In this document: in pieces, positions 35,921 through 44,107 of the stretch | How positions within the stretch are numbered: the stretch's first letter is position 1 | Layout of the letters: every line of letters starts with the position of its first letter | Origin: Rhodocyclaceae bacterium | GTDB taxonomy: Bacteria; Pseudomonadota; Gammaproteobacteria; Burkholderiales; Rhodocyclaceae | Assembly: GCA_030824115.1 (NCBI GenBank) | Contig: JAVBYI010000020.1 | Span: 1 to 64,000, forward strand | Reading direction: 5' to 3' | DNA length: 64,000 nucleotides | Notes under the pieces: generated by a model | What the model was told of the DNA's origin: nothing | The model's database searches: none | Seen by the model: only the letters and a program-made list of their open reading frames with translations | Program-made: the position numbers and the translations under genes

Positions 35921-36693
35921 GCAGCGGCCCTGATCGGTATGATTTGTCCGGTTTGCGAGCGCCACTCGATCAGTTCGAGATGGCCGTCGGGGTGTTCGAC
36001 AATCGCTGTGCAGCTATCGACCCAATCGCCGCAGTTGATGTATGAGATGTCGTCGACCGTGCGGATCGTCGCGCTGTGGATATGCCCACAGACGATGCCG
36101 TCGAGGCCGCGCTCGCGGACGGTATGAATGACAGCATCTTCGAAATCGAAGATGAAGGAGACAGCACTTTTAACCTTGCGCTTGGCGAAGCCGGCCAACG
36201 ACCAGTAACCCGAGATGCGCAGGGTGCGACGCACCCACGAGATCCACGCATTGATGCGCACGAGGGTGTTGTAGGCAATGTCGCCGAGCACGGCGACCCA
36301 GCGGTGGTGACGGGTGACCTGATCGAACTCGTCACCGTGGATTAGCAGCAGGCGCTTGCCATCCGCTGTTTCATGCACATATTCGGCGGCGACTTCGATG
36401 TCGCCGAAGGAGGTGCCGACAAATTCGCGCAGGGCCTCGTCATGGTTGCCGGGCACCAGCACGACCTTTTCGCCATGCCGGGCGCGGCGCAGGACTTTTT
36501 GTACGACAGTATTCTGTGCCGGCGTCCAGTGGATGGCGCGGTTCATCGCCCAGAAATCGATGATGTCGCCAAGCAGGAAGAGGTGCTCGGCTTCGTATTC
36601 GCGCAGAAACGTCAGGAGACTGTCGGCCTGGCAACCGCGCGTGCCGAGGTGGATATCGGAGAGAAAGATGCTGCGTACTTTCATGGCGGCCAT
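35917..36693 (-). CDS. PlcP-like calcineurin phosphoesterase
   Basis: A 258-residue metallophosphoesterase, often annotated as UDP-2,3-diacylglucosamine diphosphatase. Metal-binding motifs are SDIHLGTRG, LGDIIDFW, PGNHDE, IHGDEFD and CGHIHSATIR. Residues such as LGTRGCQADSLL, YWSLAGF and INCGDWVDSCTAIVEH match the phospholipase-C-like PlcP family of phosphate-starved bacteria better than housekeeping LpxH. It overlaps the GT4 gene by four bases, and a Pho-box candidate lies upstream. In this setting it would split phospholipids into diacylglycerol and a head-group phosphate. It starts at ATG 36693 or 36684. Confidence 0.83.
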   Translation of the reverse strand: MAAMKVRSIFLSDIHLGTRGCQADSLLTFLREYEAEHLFLLGDIIDFWAMNRAIHWTPAQNTVVQKVLRRARHGEKVVLVPGNHDEALREFVGTSFGDIEVAAEYVHETADGKRLLLIHGDEFDQVTRHHRWVAVLGDIAYNTLVRINAWISWVRRTLRISGYWSLAGFAKRKVKSAVSFIFDFEDAVIHTVRERGLDGIVCGHIHSATIRTVDDISYINCGDWVDSCTAIVEHPDGHLELIEWRSQTGQIIPIRAAA

Positions 36694-36718
36694 ATTGCCG
36701 CCCGGGCGCTACGCAGGT

Positions 36719-36747
36719 GTGACGCTTACATGAAGAATCTGTGAAAG
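36719..36747 (-). promoter_or_regulatory. Candidate PhoB box of the plcP-like operon
   Basis: On the minus strand three half-sites in 11-bp register: CTTTCAC, TCTTCAT and GCGTCAC with four-base spacers. It lies 26 bp upstream of the PlcP-like start, in the 58-bp gap after dgkA. The -10 is not obvious. Confidence 0.55.
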
Positions 36748-36751
36748 CGTG

Positions 36752-37132
36752 TCAATTCAGCAGCACCAGCGTCCAGACTGCCAGCACGTTGAGCAGCGAG
36801 ATCAGTACGGCTGCACTGCCGATGTCCTTGGCGCGCTTGGCGAGCAGGTGGCGTTCCAGTGAAACGCGGTCGACCACGGCCTCGACCGCCGAGTTGAGCA
36901 GTTCGACAATCAGTACCAGCAGCACGCTGCCGACCATCAGGGCCTTGCCGATACCGCTGGCCGGCATGAAGAAGGCAGTGGGAATCAGGATCAGTGCCAG
37001 CCAGGCTTCCTGACGAAAGGCATCTTCATGGCGGTAGGCCGCCTTGAGTCCGTCAATCGAGTAATGCAGGGCATTCCAGACGCGCCTGAGGCCGGTCTTG
37101 CCCTTGAACGGGCTTTCGGTGTGGGTATCCAT
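36752..37132 (-). CDS. dgkA: Diacylglycerol kinase
   Basis: Prokaryotic diacylglycerol kinase, 126 residues with three membrane segments. Features are AFRQEAWLALIL, the active-site stretch VELLNSAVEAVVDR and AKDIGSAAVLIS. It phosphorylates diacylglycerol to phosphatidate. Beside a PlcP-like enzyme and GT4 genes it may compete for, or recycle, the diacylglycerol released during lipid turnover. ATG 37132 (MDTHTES) is used; a TTG three codons upstream is less likely. Confidence 0.93.
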   Translation of the reverse strand: MDTHTESPFKGKTGLRRVWNALHYSIDGLKAAYRHEDAFRQEAWLALILIPTAFFMPASGIGKALMVGSVLLVLIVELLNSAVEAVVDRVSLERHLLAKRAKDIGSAAVLISLLNVLAVWTLVLLN

Positions 37133-37172
37133 AGGGCGCAAATGTTACGTCAGGTTACGCCAGGACGGTAGT

Positions 37173-38348
37173 CTACGAGACGAGTGAGTGATAGACGAGT
37201 GAGTGGTAGACATCAGCCATGCGCTGGGCGCAGGCGTCGGTGGTCCACTCGTCGGCAAAGGCAATCGCATCGGTCGCCATCTGCTGGCGTTGCGCCGGAT
37301 CGTTGGCCAAACTGGCCAGGGCCTGACCGAACGCTTCAACAGTTTGCGGCGCGGGGAGGGCGCCACGCCGGGGCTCGACAATTTCACGGGTGCCGAGGTA
37401 GGCAAATGCCAGTACCGGCACGCCGGCGGCCATGGCTTCGAGCAGCACGAGGCCCTGGGTTTCGGTGCGCGAGGCGAAGGCGAAGATGTCGGCTGCGGCA
37501 TAACATTCGGGAAGTTCGGTCTGGCGGTCGAGATAACCGACAAAGAAGACCTGTGCGCTGATGCCGAGCCGCTCGGCCTGACGTTTCAGGGCGGGCAGGG
37601 CCGGGCCTTCGCCGGCGATGGTCATGACCAGTTGTGGGCAATCCTGCAAGGCATGGGGCATGGCGTCGAGCAGGAAACCGATGTTCTTTTCATGGGCGGC
37701 GCGGCCGACGAACAGTGCCATTGGGGCGTCACTCGGGATGCCATGGCGCTGGCGGAATGCATCAGAAATGTCGGCGCTGGCGGGACGGCGAAAGTGTGCG
37801 ACGGGAATGCCGGTTGGCACGCGGTGCATTGGCGCTGTGACGCCATAGGCGGTCAGCGTGTCCTGCATGGCGCGTGACGGCACAATCACGGCATCGAGCG
37901 CATTGCACTGGCGCTGGGCGAGTTGCCGGGCCATGCTGCGCAAAACCCCCTTGGGCACGATCGGCACATAGTTGTAGAGGTATTCCTCGAAATGTGTGTG
38001 ATAAGTGGCGACGCAAGGCAGGTGCTGGCTATCTGCGAACTTGAGGCCAGCATAGTGGGCGGCAAACGGGGTTTGCACATGTACCAGATCGTAGTTGTTG
38101 CTGGCGGCCTGGTGCAGGGCCTGTTTGAGCGGCCCCTGGTGCATCAGACGATCTTCGGGGTCGAAGGGGACGCGCTGCGAGGGGACACGGATGACCCGAT
38201 CATCCGGTGGATGTGGCGCCGGATAGTGAGGCGCGATGACGTGGACATCAACATCCAGGTCGGCAAGCGCGTGGCGGAAGGATTCGATTGAGGTGGAGAC
38301 GCCGTTGATCCGGGGGAAGTAGACGTCGGAGATCATGAGGATGCGCAT
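37173..38348 (-). CDS. Second GT4 glycosyltransferase
   Basis: A 391-residue GT-B enzyme related to the one at 34733: MRILMISDVYFPRINGVSTS at the start, HTHFEEYLYNYVP acceptor region, GRAAHEKNIG and RTETQGLVLLEAMAAG. The linker between the two Rossmann lobes reads FRRPASADISDAF, six codons of which come from a dispersed repeat copy. The C-terminus ends YHSLVYHSLVS because of a 15-bp tandem duplication. It is likely a second lipid or cell-surface glycosyltransferase, following the pit gene on the same strand. Confidence 0.85.
   Translation of the reverse strand: MRILMISDVYFPRINGVSTSIESFRHALADLDVDVHVIAPHYPAPHPPDDRVIRVPSQRVPFDPEDRLMHQGPLKQALHQAASNNYDLVHVQTPFAAHYAGLKFADSQHLPCVATYHTHFEEYLYNYVPIVPKGVLRSMARQLAQRQCNALDAVIVPSRAMQDTLTAYGVTAPMHRVPTGIPVAHFRRPASADISDAFRQRHGIPSDAPMALFVGRAAHEKNIGFLLDAMPHALQDCPQLVMTIAGEGPALPALKRQAERLGISAQVFFVGYLDRQTELPECYAAADIFAFASRTETQGLVLLEAMAAGVPVLAFAYLGTREIVEPRRGALPAPQTVEAFGQALASLANDPAQRQQMATDAIAFADEWTTDACAQRMADVYHSLVYHSLVS
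37179..37208 (-). repeat. 15-bp tandem duplication at a gene end
   Basis: Two copies of GACGAGTGAGTGNTA back to back at the 3' end of the GT4 gene, differing by one base (A or G), adding YHSLV to the protein. Confidence 0.85.
37766..37789 (-). repeat. Dispersed 24-bp repeat, copy 9 (inside GT4 gene)
   Basis: One mismatch (ATTT for TTTT). First copy in minus orientation, the same strand as its host gene, read as RRPASADI in the lobe linker. Confidence 0.9.
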
Positions 38349-38397
38349 GGCAGGCATGATCGCCCGCCAGCATTGCACCCATATTTCAGTCGAGGAA

Positions 38398-39411
38398 TTA
38401 CATGAACTGGGTGCCGAGCCACCAGAAGCAGGCGGCGATCAATCCGCTGGCCGGGATGGTGAGTATCCAGGCCACCGCGAGGTTGATCGAGATATCCCAG
38501 CGCACCCGCTTCATGTTGTGGGCTGCGCCTGCACCGGCAATCGCGCCGGTGATGGTGTGCGTCGTCGATACCGGAATGCCGCCCAGGGTCGCAAGGCCGA
38601 GGCTGAATGCGCCACCCATCGAGGCGCAGGAGCCGCTGACCGTGTTGAGCTTGGTAATGCGTGTGCCCATGGTCTTGACGATGCGCCAGCCCCCCAGGTA
38701 GGTACCCCAGGCGATGGCGAAATAGCAGGCATAAATGACCCAGTTGGGCAGGGTGTCGACATCGGTGGTGGCCGCGCCGGCACTGATCAACAGCAGCCAG
38801 ATGATGCCGATGGTTTTCTGGGCATCGTTGCCGCCATGCGCCAGGCTGTAGGCGCCGGAAGCAAAAATCTGCGTGTACTTGAACCAGCGTCCGACCTGAG
38901 CCGGCGTCTTGTTTCGGAAGATCCAGGCCACCAGCACCATCAGCAGTCCGCCCATCAGAAAGCCGAAGAGCGGCGACAGAATGATGAAGATCAGGGTTTT
39001 GCCAAAGCCGCTCCAGACGATCGGGGCGAAACTGCCCGCCTTGGTCAGGGTTGCGCCCACCAGTCCGCCGATCAGGGCGTGCGAGGAGGAGGAGGGGATG
39101 CCGTAGTACCAGGTGATGATGTTCCAGGCGAGCGCACCACACAAGGCACCGAAAATCACGTAGTAGTCGACGAAGCTGGGGTCAACCGTGCCCTTGCCGA
39201 TGGTGGCCGCCACCTTGAGTTGAAACACCCACAAGGCGGCGAAATTGAAAAAGGCGGCAAACAGCACTGCCTGCTTGGGTGTCATGACGCCGGTGGCAAC
39301 GATAGTGGCAATCGAATTGGCCCCATCGTGAAAGCCGTTCATGAAATCGAATGCCAGGCCGACAAAAATCAGGACGCCCAGGATCCAGATACTGATGGTC
39401 AAACCTTCCAT
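38398..39411 (-). CDS. pit: Low-affinity phosphate transporter (PiT family)
   Basis: A 337-residue PiT permease driven by a cation gradient. It has the N-terminal repeat motif DFMNGFHDGANSIATIVATG and the C-terminal repeat AHGGNDAQKTIGIIW, the two halves of the inverted-repeat fold, with about ten membrane segments. It is shorter than E. coli PitA, as is usual for the bacterial subtype encoded next to a PhoU-like protein. It follows that gene by 15 bp on the same strand, so the two form one operon. Confidence 0.93.
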   Translation of the reverse strand: MEGLTISIWILGVLIFVGLAFDFMNGFHDGANSIATIVATGVMTPKQAVLFAAFFNFAALWVFQLKVAATIGKGTVDPSFVDYYVIFGALCGALAWNIITWYYGIPSSSSHALIGGLVGATLTKAGSFAPIVWSGFGKTLIFIILSPLFGFLMGGLLMVLVAWIFRNKTPAQVGRWFKYTQIFASGAYSLAHGGNDAQKTIGIIWLLLISAGAATTDVDTLPNWVIYACYFAIAWGTYLGGWRIVKTMGTRITKLNTVSGSCASMGGAFSLGLATLGGIPVSTTHTITGAIAGAGAAHNMKRVRWDISINLAVAWILTIPASGLIAACFWWLGTQFM

Positions 39412-39426
39412 GGTATGCAGTACCTG

Positions 39427-40065
39427 TCAGGAGTTTTCGATGAGGATTTCTTCGATCGTGCGAGCGACTTCCTGGCAGTGATCGAGGACATGCTCCTGCA
39501 GGTTGTAGAACTCCTTCATGCGAATGGCTTTCCACATCTGGCTTTCGTCGGCAAACAGGCGGGTCATGGCTTTCCTGAAAACCTTGTCGGCCTTGGATTC
39601 CAGTGCATCGATTTCGCGGCAGATATTGATGGCTTCCTGGGCGCGCTCCTTGTCACCCAGCGTGATGATGACCCGATTCAGGCGCAGACAGGCATCGGCG
39701 GCGAGGGCGGCCAGTTCGCGTGATTCCGGGGTTGAATCCTCGATGTGATACATCCCCACGGCGTTGGCGACATCCTGCAAGGCACCCAGAATGTGGTCGA
39801 TTTCCAGTGTCAGTGTGTGGATTTCGTCGCGACTGAAGGGCGTGATGAAGGATTTGTGGAGCAGGGTGATCATGTTTGCCTTGATCATGTCGCCGCTGCC
39901 TTCGTTGAGGGCAACTTCCTTGACTAGGGCGTCCAGGTCATTCGAATTGGTGCCGAGGGCATTGACGAGACGTAGCGTCGCGTTGGCGGCGGCAACGACA
40001 CGATCGGAGTGGGCGGTCAGGAGGTCAAAGAACTCCTTGCGCTGGGGCATCATGCTGCTGAACAT
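39427..40065 (-). CDS. PhoU-like DUF47 partner of Pit
   Basis: A 212-residue all-helical DUF47/PhoU-like protein that regulates PiT-type phosphate transport in related systems. Diagnostic stretches are LVKEVALNEGSGDMIKANM, TLLHKSFITPFSRDEIHTLT and the DHCQEVARTIEEILI C-terminus. ATG 40065 is used because AAAGGATC sits at the right distance; a longer start at 40116 has no such signal. It is divergent from pstS, and the shared 162-bp gap carries PhoB-box candidates in both directions. Confidence 0.92.
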   Translation of the reverse strand: MFSSMMPQRKEFFDLLTAHSDRVVAAANATLRLVNALGTNSNDLDALVKEVALNEGSGDMIKANMITLLHKSFITPFSRDEIHTLTLEIDHILGALQDVANAVGMYHIEDSTPESRELAALAADACLRLNRVIITLGDKERAQEAINICREIDALESKADKVFRKAMTRLFADESQMWKAIRMKEFYNLQEHVLDHCQEVARTIEEILIENS

Positions 40066-40094
40066 GGGTGATCCTTTGGTCGTCGATATCGAAT

Positions 40095-40112
40095 GTGACA
40101 GAAATGTTTCAT
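40095..40112 (-). promoter_or_regulatory. Candidate PhoB box of the pit operon
   Basis: On the minus strand ATGAAAC-ATTT-CTGTCAC, with a weaker unit GCGTAAC 11 bp upstream. It lies 30 bp before the PhoU-like start. Weaker than the pstS site. Confidence 0.45.
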
Positions 40113-40150
40113 TCATGTTACGCCTATCGCGAATATCTCTTTGGTTGAGT

Positions 40151-40168
40151 TTGTCACAGGGCTGTCAC
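40151..40168 (+). promoter_or_regulatory. Candidate PhoB box of pstS
   Basis: TTGTCAC-AGGG-CTGTCAC, two seven-base half-sites with a four-base spacer. A -10-like TATCTT begins 10 bases downstream (40179-40184). pstS starts at 40228. This is the expected site for the phosphate-starvation activator PhoB. Confidence 0.75.
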
Positions 40169-40227
40169 ATTCATCGGCTATCTTTGCGGACGTTAACTAG
40201 ACCCCGCTACAAAACAGGAGATATTTC

Positions 40228-41220
40228 ATGAAGTTAAGTCAATTGATGTCCGCTTCTCTGATGGCGATGACCTTGTCGGCTGCCCCCAGTGTTTTTGCCC
40301 AGGCCACCGTCAAGGTTGACGGTTCCTCGACGGTTTTCCCGATTACTGAAGCGGTTGCCGAAGAGTTCCAGAAGGCCAAGAAGAATGCAGTACGTGTGAC
40401 GGTCGGTATTTCCGGCACAGGCGGCGGCTTCAAGAAGTTCTGCCGCGGCGAGATCGATATTTCCGACGCTTCCCGCCCGATTACCAAGTCGGAAATGGAA
40501 GCTTGCGCCAAGGCTGGCATCAAGTACGTCGAAATGCCGGTGGCTTTCGATGCGCTGACGGTTGTGATTCACCCCAGCAATACCTGGGCGGCGAACCTGA
40601 AGCCCGAGCAACTCAAGATGATGTGGGAGCCGGGCGCGCAGGGCAAGATCAATAACTGGAAGCAGGTTGACCCCAGCTTCCCCGATCTGCCGCTCAAACT
40701 GTATGGCCCGGGTGCGGATTCCGGTACTTTCGAGTATTTCACTGAAGCGACGGTTGGCAAGGCCAAATCCTCGCGTGGTGACTTTACCGCCTCAGAGGAC
40801 GACAACGTGCTGGTTCAGGGCGTGTCGCGCGACAAGGGCGGTTTGGGCTACTTTGGTTTTGCCTACTACATCGAGAACCAGAGCAAGCTGAAGGCGGCGA
40901 ATATCTGGAACGGCAAGACGTTTGTCGGTCCCTCCGCTGCTGCGGTTGAAGATGGTTCGTATGTGCCACTCGCTCGTCCGATTTTCATCTATGTGAATGC
41001 CGACTCCATCAAGAAGCCGGAAATCAAGGAGTTTGTCGAGTTCTACATGCAGCACGGTGCCAAACTGACCAAGGAAGTCAAGTACGTGCCGCTGCCGGCC
41101 CCTATCTACAAGGCCAACGTGGACCACATGAACAAGATGAAAGTAGGCACGGTGTTTGGTGGTGTGAACGAGGTTGGTGTCAAGATCAACGAACTCGTCA
41201 CACGTGAAGCAAAGCAGTAA
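40228..41220 (+). CDS. pstS: Phosphate-binding periplasmic protein
   Basis: A 330-residue high-affinity phosphate-binding protein. A signal peptide ending SVFAQA is followed by the family motif [34 protein letters not shown] and [14 protein letters not shown], which bind phosphate. CAGGAGATA supplies a strong ribosome binding site. It begins pstSCAB, and a stem-loop follows before pstC, as often seen after binding-protein genes. The protein is of the SphX/PstS type common in betaproteobacteria. Confidence 0.96.
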   Translation: MKLSQLMSASLMAMTLSAAPSVFAQATVKVDGSSTVFPITEAVAEEFQKAKKNAVRVTVGISGTGGGFKKFCRGEIDISDASRPITKSEMEACAKAGIKYVEMPVAFDALTVVIHPSNTWAANLKPEQLKMMWEPGAQGKINNWKQVDPSFPDLPLKLYGPGADSGTFEYFTEATVGKAKSSRGDFTASEDDNVLVQGVSRDKGGLGYFGFAYYIENQSKLKAANIWNGKTFVGPSAAAVEDGSYVPLARPIFIYVNADSIKKPEIKEFVEFYMQHGAKLTKEVKYVPLPAPIYKANVDHMNKMKVGTVFGGVNEVGVKINELVTREAKQ

Positions 41221-41242
41221 TTTCCGCGCGGTATAAATTGAT

Positions 41243-41273
41243 CGCCCCTCTCTGTCTCTGGCAGGGAGGGGCG
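41243..41273 (+). terminator. Stem-loop between pstS and pstC
   Basis: Twelve-base stem CGCCCCTCTCTG and CAGGGAGGGGCG around TCTCTGG, without a T tract. It probably stabilises pstS mRNA or weakly attenuates pstC rather than fully terminating. Confidence 0.7.
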
Positions 41274-41323
41274 GTTGCTGCCAGCTGCATGGGCGGGTCT
41301 AAAATTGCGAAGTTTTAATAATT

Positions 41324-42268
41324 ATGAGTGCTGCTCTCGTCATGTCTGCAAATACGGTTCCAGTAGTTAGCGAGCGACTGAGAAAGAAAGCTTCGCGCCA
41401 TATGAAAGAGCGCTTCATTGAGTCGTTGCTCTTTGGTGCGGCCTTGGTGTCGGTGTTTACGACACTGGCGATTGTTTACATTTTATTTACCGAGTCGCTC
41501 AAGTTTTTCGAGCATGTGCCACTCAAGGATTTTCTGTTTGACACCCAATGGACGCCGCTGTTCGATGATGCGCACTTCGGGATTATCGTGCTGCTGTCCG
41601 GTACCATTACAAGTTCGGCGGTTGCACTGGCGGTTGCGATTCCGCTGGGTACCATCATCGCCATTTATCTTTCCGAATTTGCACCCTTCAAGGTGCGCGA
41701 AATAGCCAAGCCTTTTCTGGAGCTGCTCGGTGGCGTGCCGACCATCATCTATGGCTATTTCGCCTTGGTGTTTCTGACGCCACTCTTGCAGAAAATCTTC
41801 CCTGGCTTGCCCGGTTTCAACTTGTTATCGGCCGGTCTGGTGATGGGCGTGATGATCATTCCTTACGTGGCGTCGCTTTCCGAAGATGCCATGCGTGCGG
41901 TGCCGATGGCCTTGCGTGAGGGTTCCTATGCCATGGGTGCCACGCGTTTGCAAACCGCGTTGCGGGTGGTGGTGCCGGCGGCTACGTCCGGTATCGCGTC
42001 GGCCTACATTCTCGGCATTTCGCGTGCGGTCGGGGAGACGATGATTCTGGCGGTTGCGGCAGGTATGCAGCCCAATCTGACGTTCAATCCGGCTGAGTCT
42101 GGAGCGACGATTACCTCCTTTATCGTTCAGGTGGCTTTGGGTGATTTGCCGCATGGCTCGATTGGGTATCAGACCATTTTTGCTGCCGGTCTCACGCTGA
42201 TGTTGATGACGCTCTGCTTCAACATGCTGGGTTACTGGATGCGCAAGCGCTTCCGCGAGGTGTATTGA
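41324..42268 (+). CDS. pstC: Phosphate ABC transporter permease PstC
   Basis: A 314-residue permease with six membrane segments. It has the characteristic FLELLGGVPTIIYGYFAL, SEDAMRAVPMALREGSYAMG (EAA loop) and GISRAVGETMILAVAAG. It forms the channel with PstA. ATG 41324 gives a 31-residue cytoplasmic N-terminus; an internal ATG (MSANTV) five codons on is an alternative. The pstA ATG lies two bases after its stop. Confidence 0.95.
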   Translation: MSAALVMSANTVPVVSERLRKKASRHMKERFIESLLFGAALVSVFTTLAIVYILFTESLKFFEHVPLKDFLFDTQWTPLFDDAHFGIIVLLSGTITSSAVALAVAIPLGTIIAIYLSEFAPFKVREIAKPFLELLGGVPTIIYGYFALVFLTPLLQKIFPGLPGFNLLSAGLVMGVMIIPYVASLSEDAMRAVPMALREGSYAMGATRLQTALRVVVPAATSGIASAYILGISRAVGETMILAVAAGMQPNLTFNPAESGATITSFIVQVALGDLPHGSIGYQTIFAAGLTLMLMTLCFNMLGYWMRKRFREVY

Positions 42269-42270
42269 TC

Positions 42271-43197
42271 ATGCTGAAATCACAGGATTTGGACTCGCTG
42301 CGCGTATTGATTTCGCGCGCCAAGCGTTGGGATGCCTTCTTTGGGGTGCTGGGTATCTTCGCCCTGATGATTGGCCTGCTGACGTTCATGGCCTTGTTTG
42401 TCGATATGGCGATCCGCGGTATCCCACGGATCGATTATGAGTTTCTGACCTCATTCCCGTCGCGTCGCGCGGAGGGAGCGGGCATTTTGTCGGCTTGGGT
42501 GGGTACCACGCTGGTGATGATCGTGACGGCGATTGTGGCCGTACCGATGGGGGTTGCAGCCGGTGTTTACCTGGAAGAGTATGCCCCGAAGAACTGGATG
42601 ACCGACATCATCGAGATCAACATCACCAACCTGGCCGGCGTACCTTCCATCGTGTATGGCTTGCTGGCGCTCGGCTTGTTCGTCTATCACTTCGGTTTTG
42701 GACAGAGCATTCTTTCGGCGGGCCTGACGCTGGCGCTACTGATTTTGCCGGTGGTGATTGTGGCGACCCGCGAATCGATTCGTGCGATTCCACAGATGAT
42801 TCGGGAAGGGGCGTACGCCTGTGGTGCCACGACTTGGCAGACGGTGCGCGATCACATCGTGCCCTATTCCAGTGCGGGCATTCTGACCGGTGTCATCATT
42901 GGTATGGCGCGCGCCATTGGCGAGACTGCGCCGATCATCACTATTGGTGCGCTGACTTTCATCGCCTTCTTGCCCACGCCGCCGTTTGCGGGCGATCCGC
43001 CCGTAGGCATGTTCGACTGGCTGTTCGCGCCCTTTACTGTGATGCCGATCCAGATGTTCAACTGGACTTCGCGTCCCGAAGCGGCATTTGAAGTCAATGC
43101 GGCAGCGGCCGGTTTCATTCTGGTGCTGATGACCCTGCTCATGAATGGTGCAGCCATCTGGCTGCGCTATCGCCTGCGCAAGAACATCAACTGGTAA
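42271..43197 (+). CDS. pstA: Phosphate ABC transporter permease PstA
   Basis: A 308-residue permease with NLAGVPSIVYGLLALGLFV, the EAA loop ESIRAIPQMIREGAYACGA and GMARAIGETAPIITIGAL. It pairs with PstC and is energised by PstB. ATG 42271 is used; an in-frame TTG overlapping the pstC stop is possible but weaker. The gene order pstS-C-A-B is canonical. Confidence 0.95.
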   Translation: MLKSQDLDSLRVLISRAKRWDAFFGVLGIFALMIGLLTFMALFVDMAIRGIPRIDYEFLTSFPSRRAEGAGILSAWVGTTLVMIVTAIVAVPMGVAAGVYLEEYAPKNWMTDIIEINITNLAGVPSIVYGLLALGLFVYHFGFGQSILSAGLTLALLILPVVIVATRESIRAIPQMIREGAYACGATTWQTVRDHIVPYSSAGILTGVIIGMARAIGETAPIITIGALTFIAFLPTPPFAGDPPVGMFDWLFAPFTVMPIQMFNWTSRPEAAFEVNAAAAGFILVLMTLLMNGAAIWLRYRLRKNINW

Positions 43198-43219
43198 TTC
43201 GACTTTCTGAGAGACTGAT

Positions 43220-44023
43220 ATGAGCTACGAAACAACCATCAACATGGAACCGGATGCCAGTCTGGCCATCAAGGCCGAGTGTCGAAATTTCAATTTCCAT
43301 TATGGCGATTTTCATGCCTTGAAGAACATCAATATGCCGGTGTTCGACAAGAAGGTTACTTCACTGATTGGTCCTTCCGGTTGCGGCAAGTCGACGCTGC
43401 TGCGCTCTTTCAATCGCATGCACGATCTTTATGCGGGCAACCGTTATGGCGGCGAGATCCTCATGCACCCGGATAACACCAACATCCTGGCTAAAGAAGT
43501 GGATCCGATTGAGGTGCGCATGCGCATTTCAATGGTTTTCCAGAAGCCGAACCCATTTCCCAAATCTGTGTTCGAGAATGTGGCCTATAGCCTGCGCGTC
43601 CGTGGCATGACCAACAAAACCGAGATCGAGGATCGTGTCCAGCATTCGCTCAAGGGCGCGGCGATCTGGGATGAGGTCAAGGACCGTCTGAACGATTTGG
43701 GCGCCAACCTGTCGGGCGGACAGCAGCAGCGTCTGTGCATTGCGCGCGCCTTGGCGTCCGATCCCGAGATCATTCTTTTCGATGAGCCGACATCGGCGCT
43801 GGACCCGATCGCGACGGCCAGTATTGAAGAGTTGGTGGTTGAGTTGCGTGACAAGGTGACGATTATTATCGTGACCCATAACATGCAGCAGGCCGCACGG
43901 ATATCGGACTACACCGCCTATATGTACATTGGCGAGTTGATTGAGTATGGCGTGACCGATCAGGTGTTCATCAAGCCAAAAAACAAACAGACCGAAGACT
44001 ACATTACCGGTCGTTTTGGCTGA
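43220..44023 (+). CDS. pstB: Phosphate ABC transporter ATPase
   Basis: A 267-residue ATPase with Walker [10 protein letters not shown], the PstB-specific [10 protein letters not shown]-loop [20 protein letters not shown], signature [15 protein letters not shown], Walker [14 protein letters not shown] and switch His VTHNMQQA. Unlike many pst operons it is not followed by phoU or phoB; the next gene is tpiA with its own promoter. Confidence 0.97.
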   Translation: MSYETTINMEPDASLAIKAECRNFNFHYGDFHALKNINMPVFDKKVTSLIGPSGCGKSTLLRSFNRMHDLYAGNRYGGEILMHPDNTNILAKEVDPIEVRMRISMVFQKPNPFPKSVFENVAYSLRVRGMTNKTEIEDRVQHSLKGAAIWDEVKDRLNDLGANLSGGQQQRLCIARALASDPEIILFDEPTSALDPIATASIEELVVELRDKVTIIIVTHNMQQAARISDYTAYMYIGELIEYGVTDQVFIKPKNKQTEDYITGRFG

Positions 44024-44040
44024 TTGGTCTGTTTTGTGGT

Positions 44041-44070
44041 TTGACCGGTCAGCCGGCCGGTCGCTATAAT
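44041..44070 (+). promoter_or_regulatory. Sigma-70 promoter of tpiA
   Basis: TTGACC (-35, 44041-44046) and a perfect TATAAT (-10, 44065-44070) separated by 18 bases, 38 bases before the tpiA ATG. It separates tpiA-secG from the Pho-controlled pst operon. Confidence 0.8.
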
Positions 44071-44107
44071 CCGCCGCTTTACGAGAAACGACAAACGGAC
44101 GGAGACC

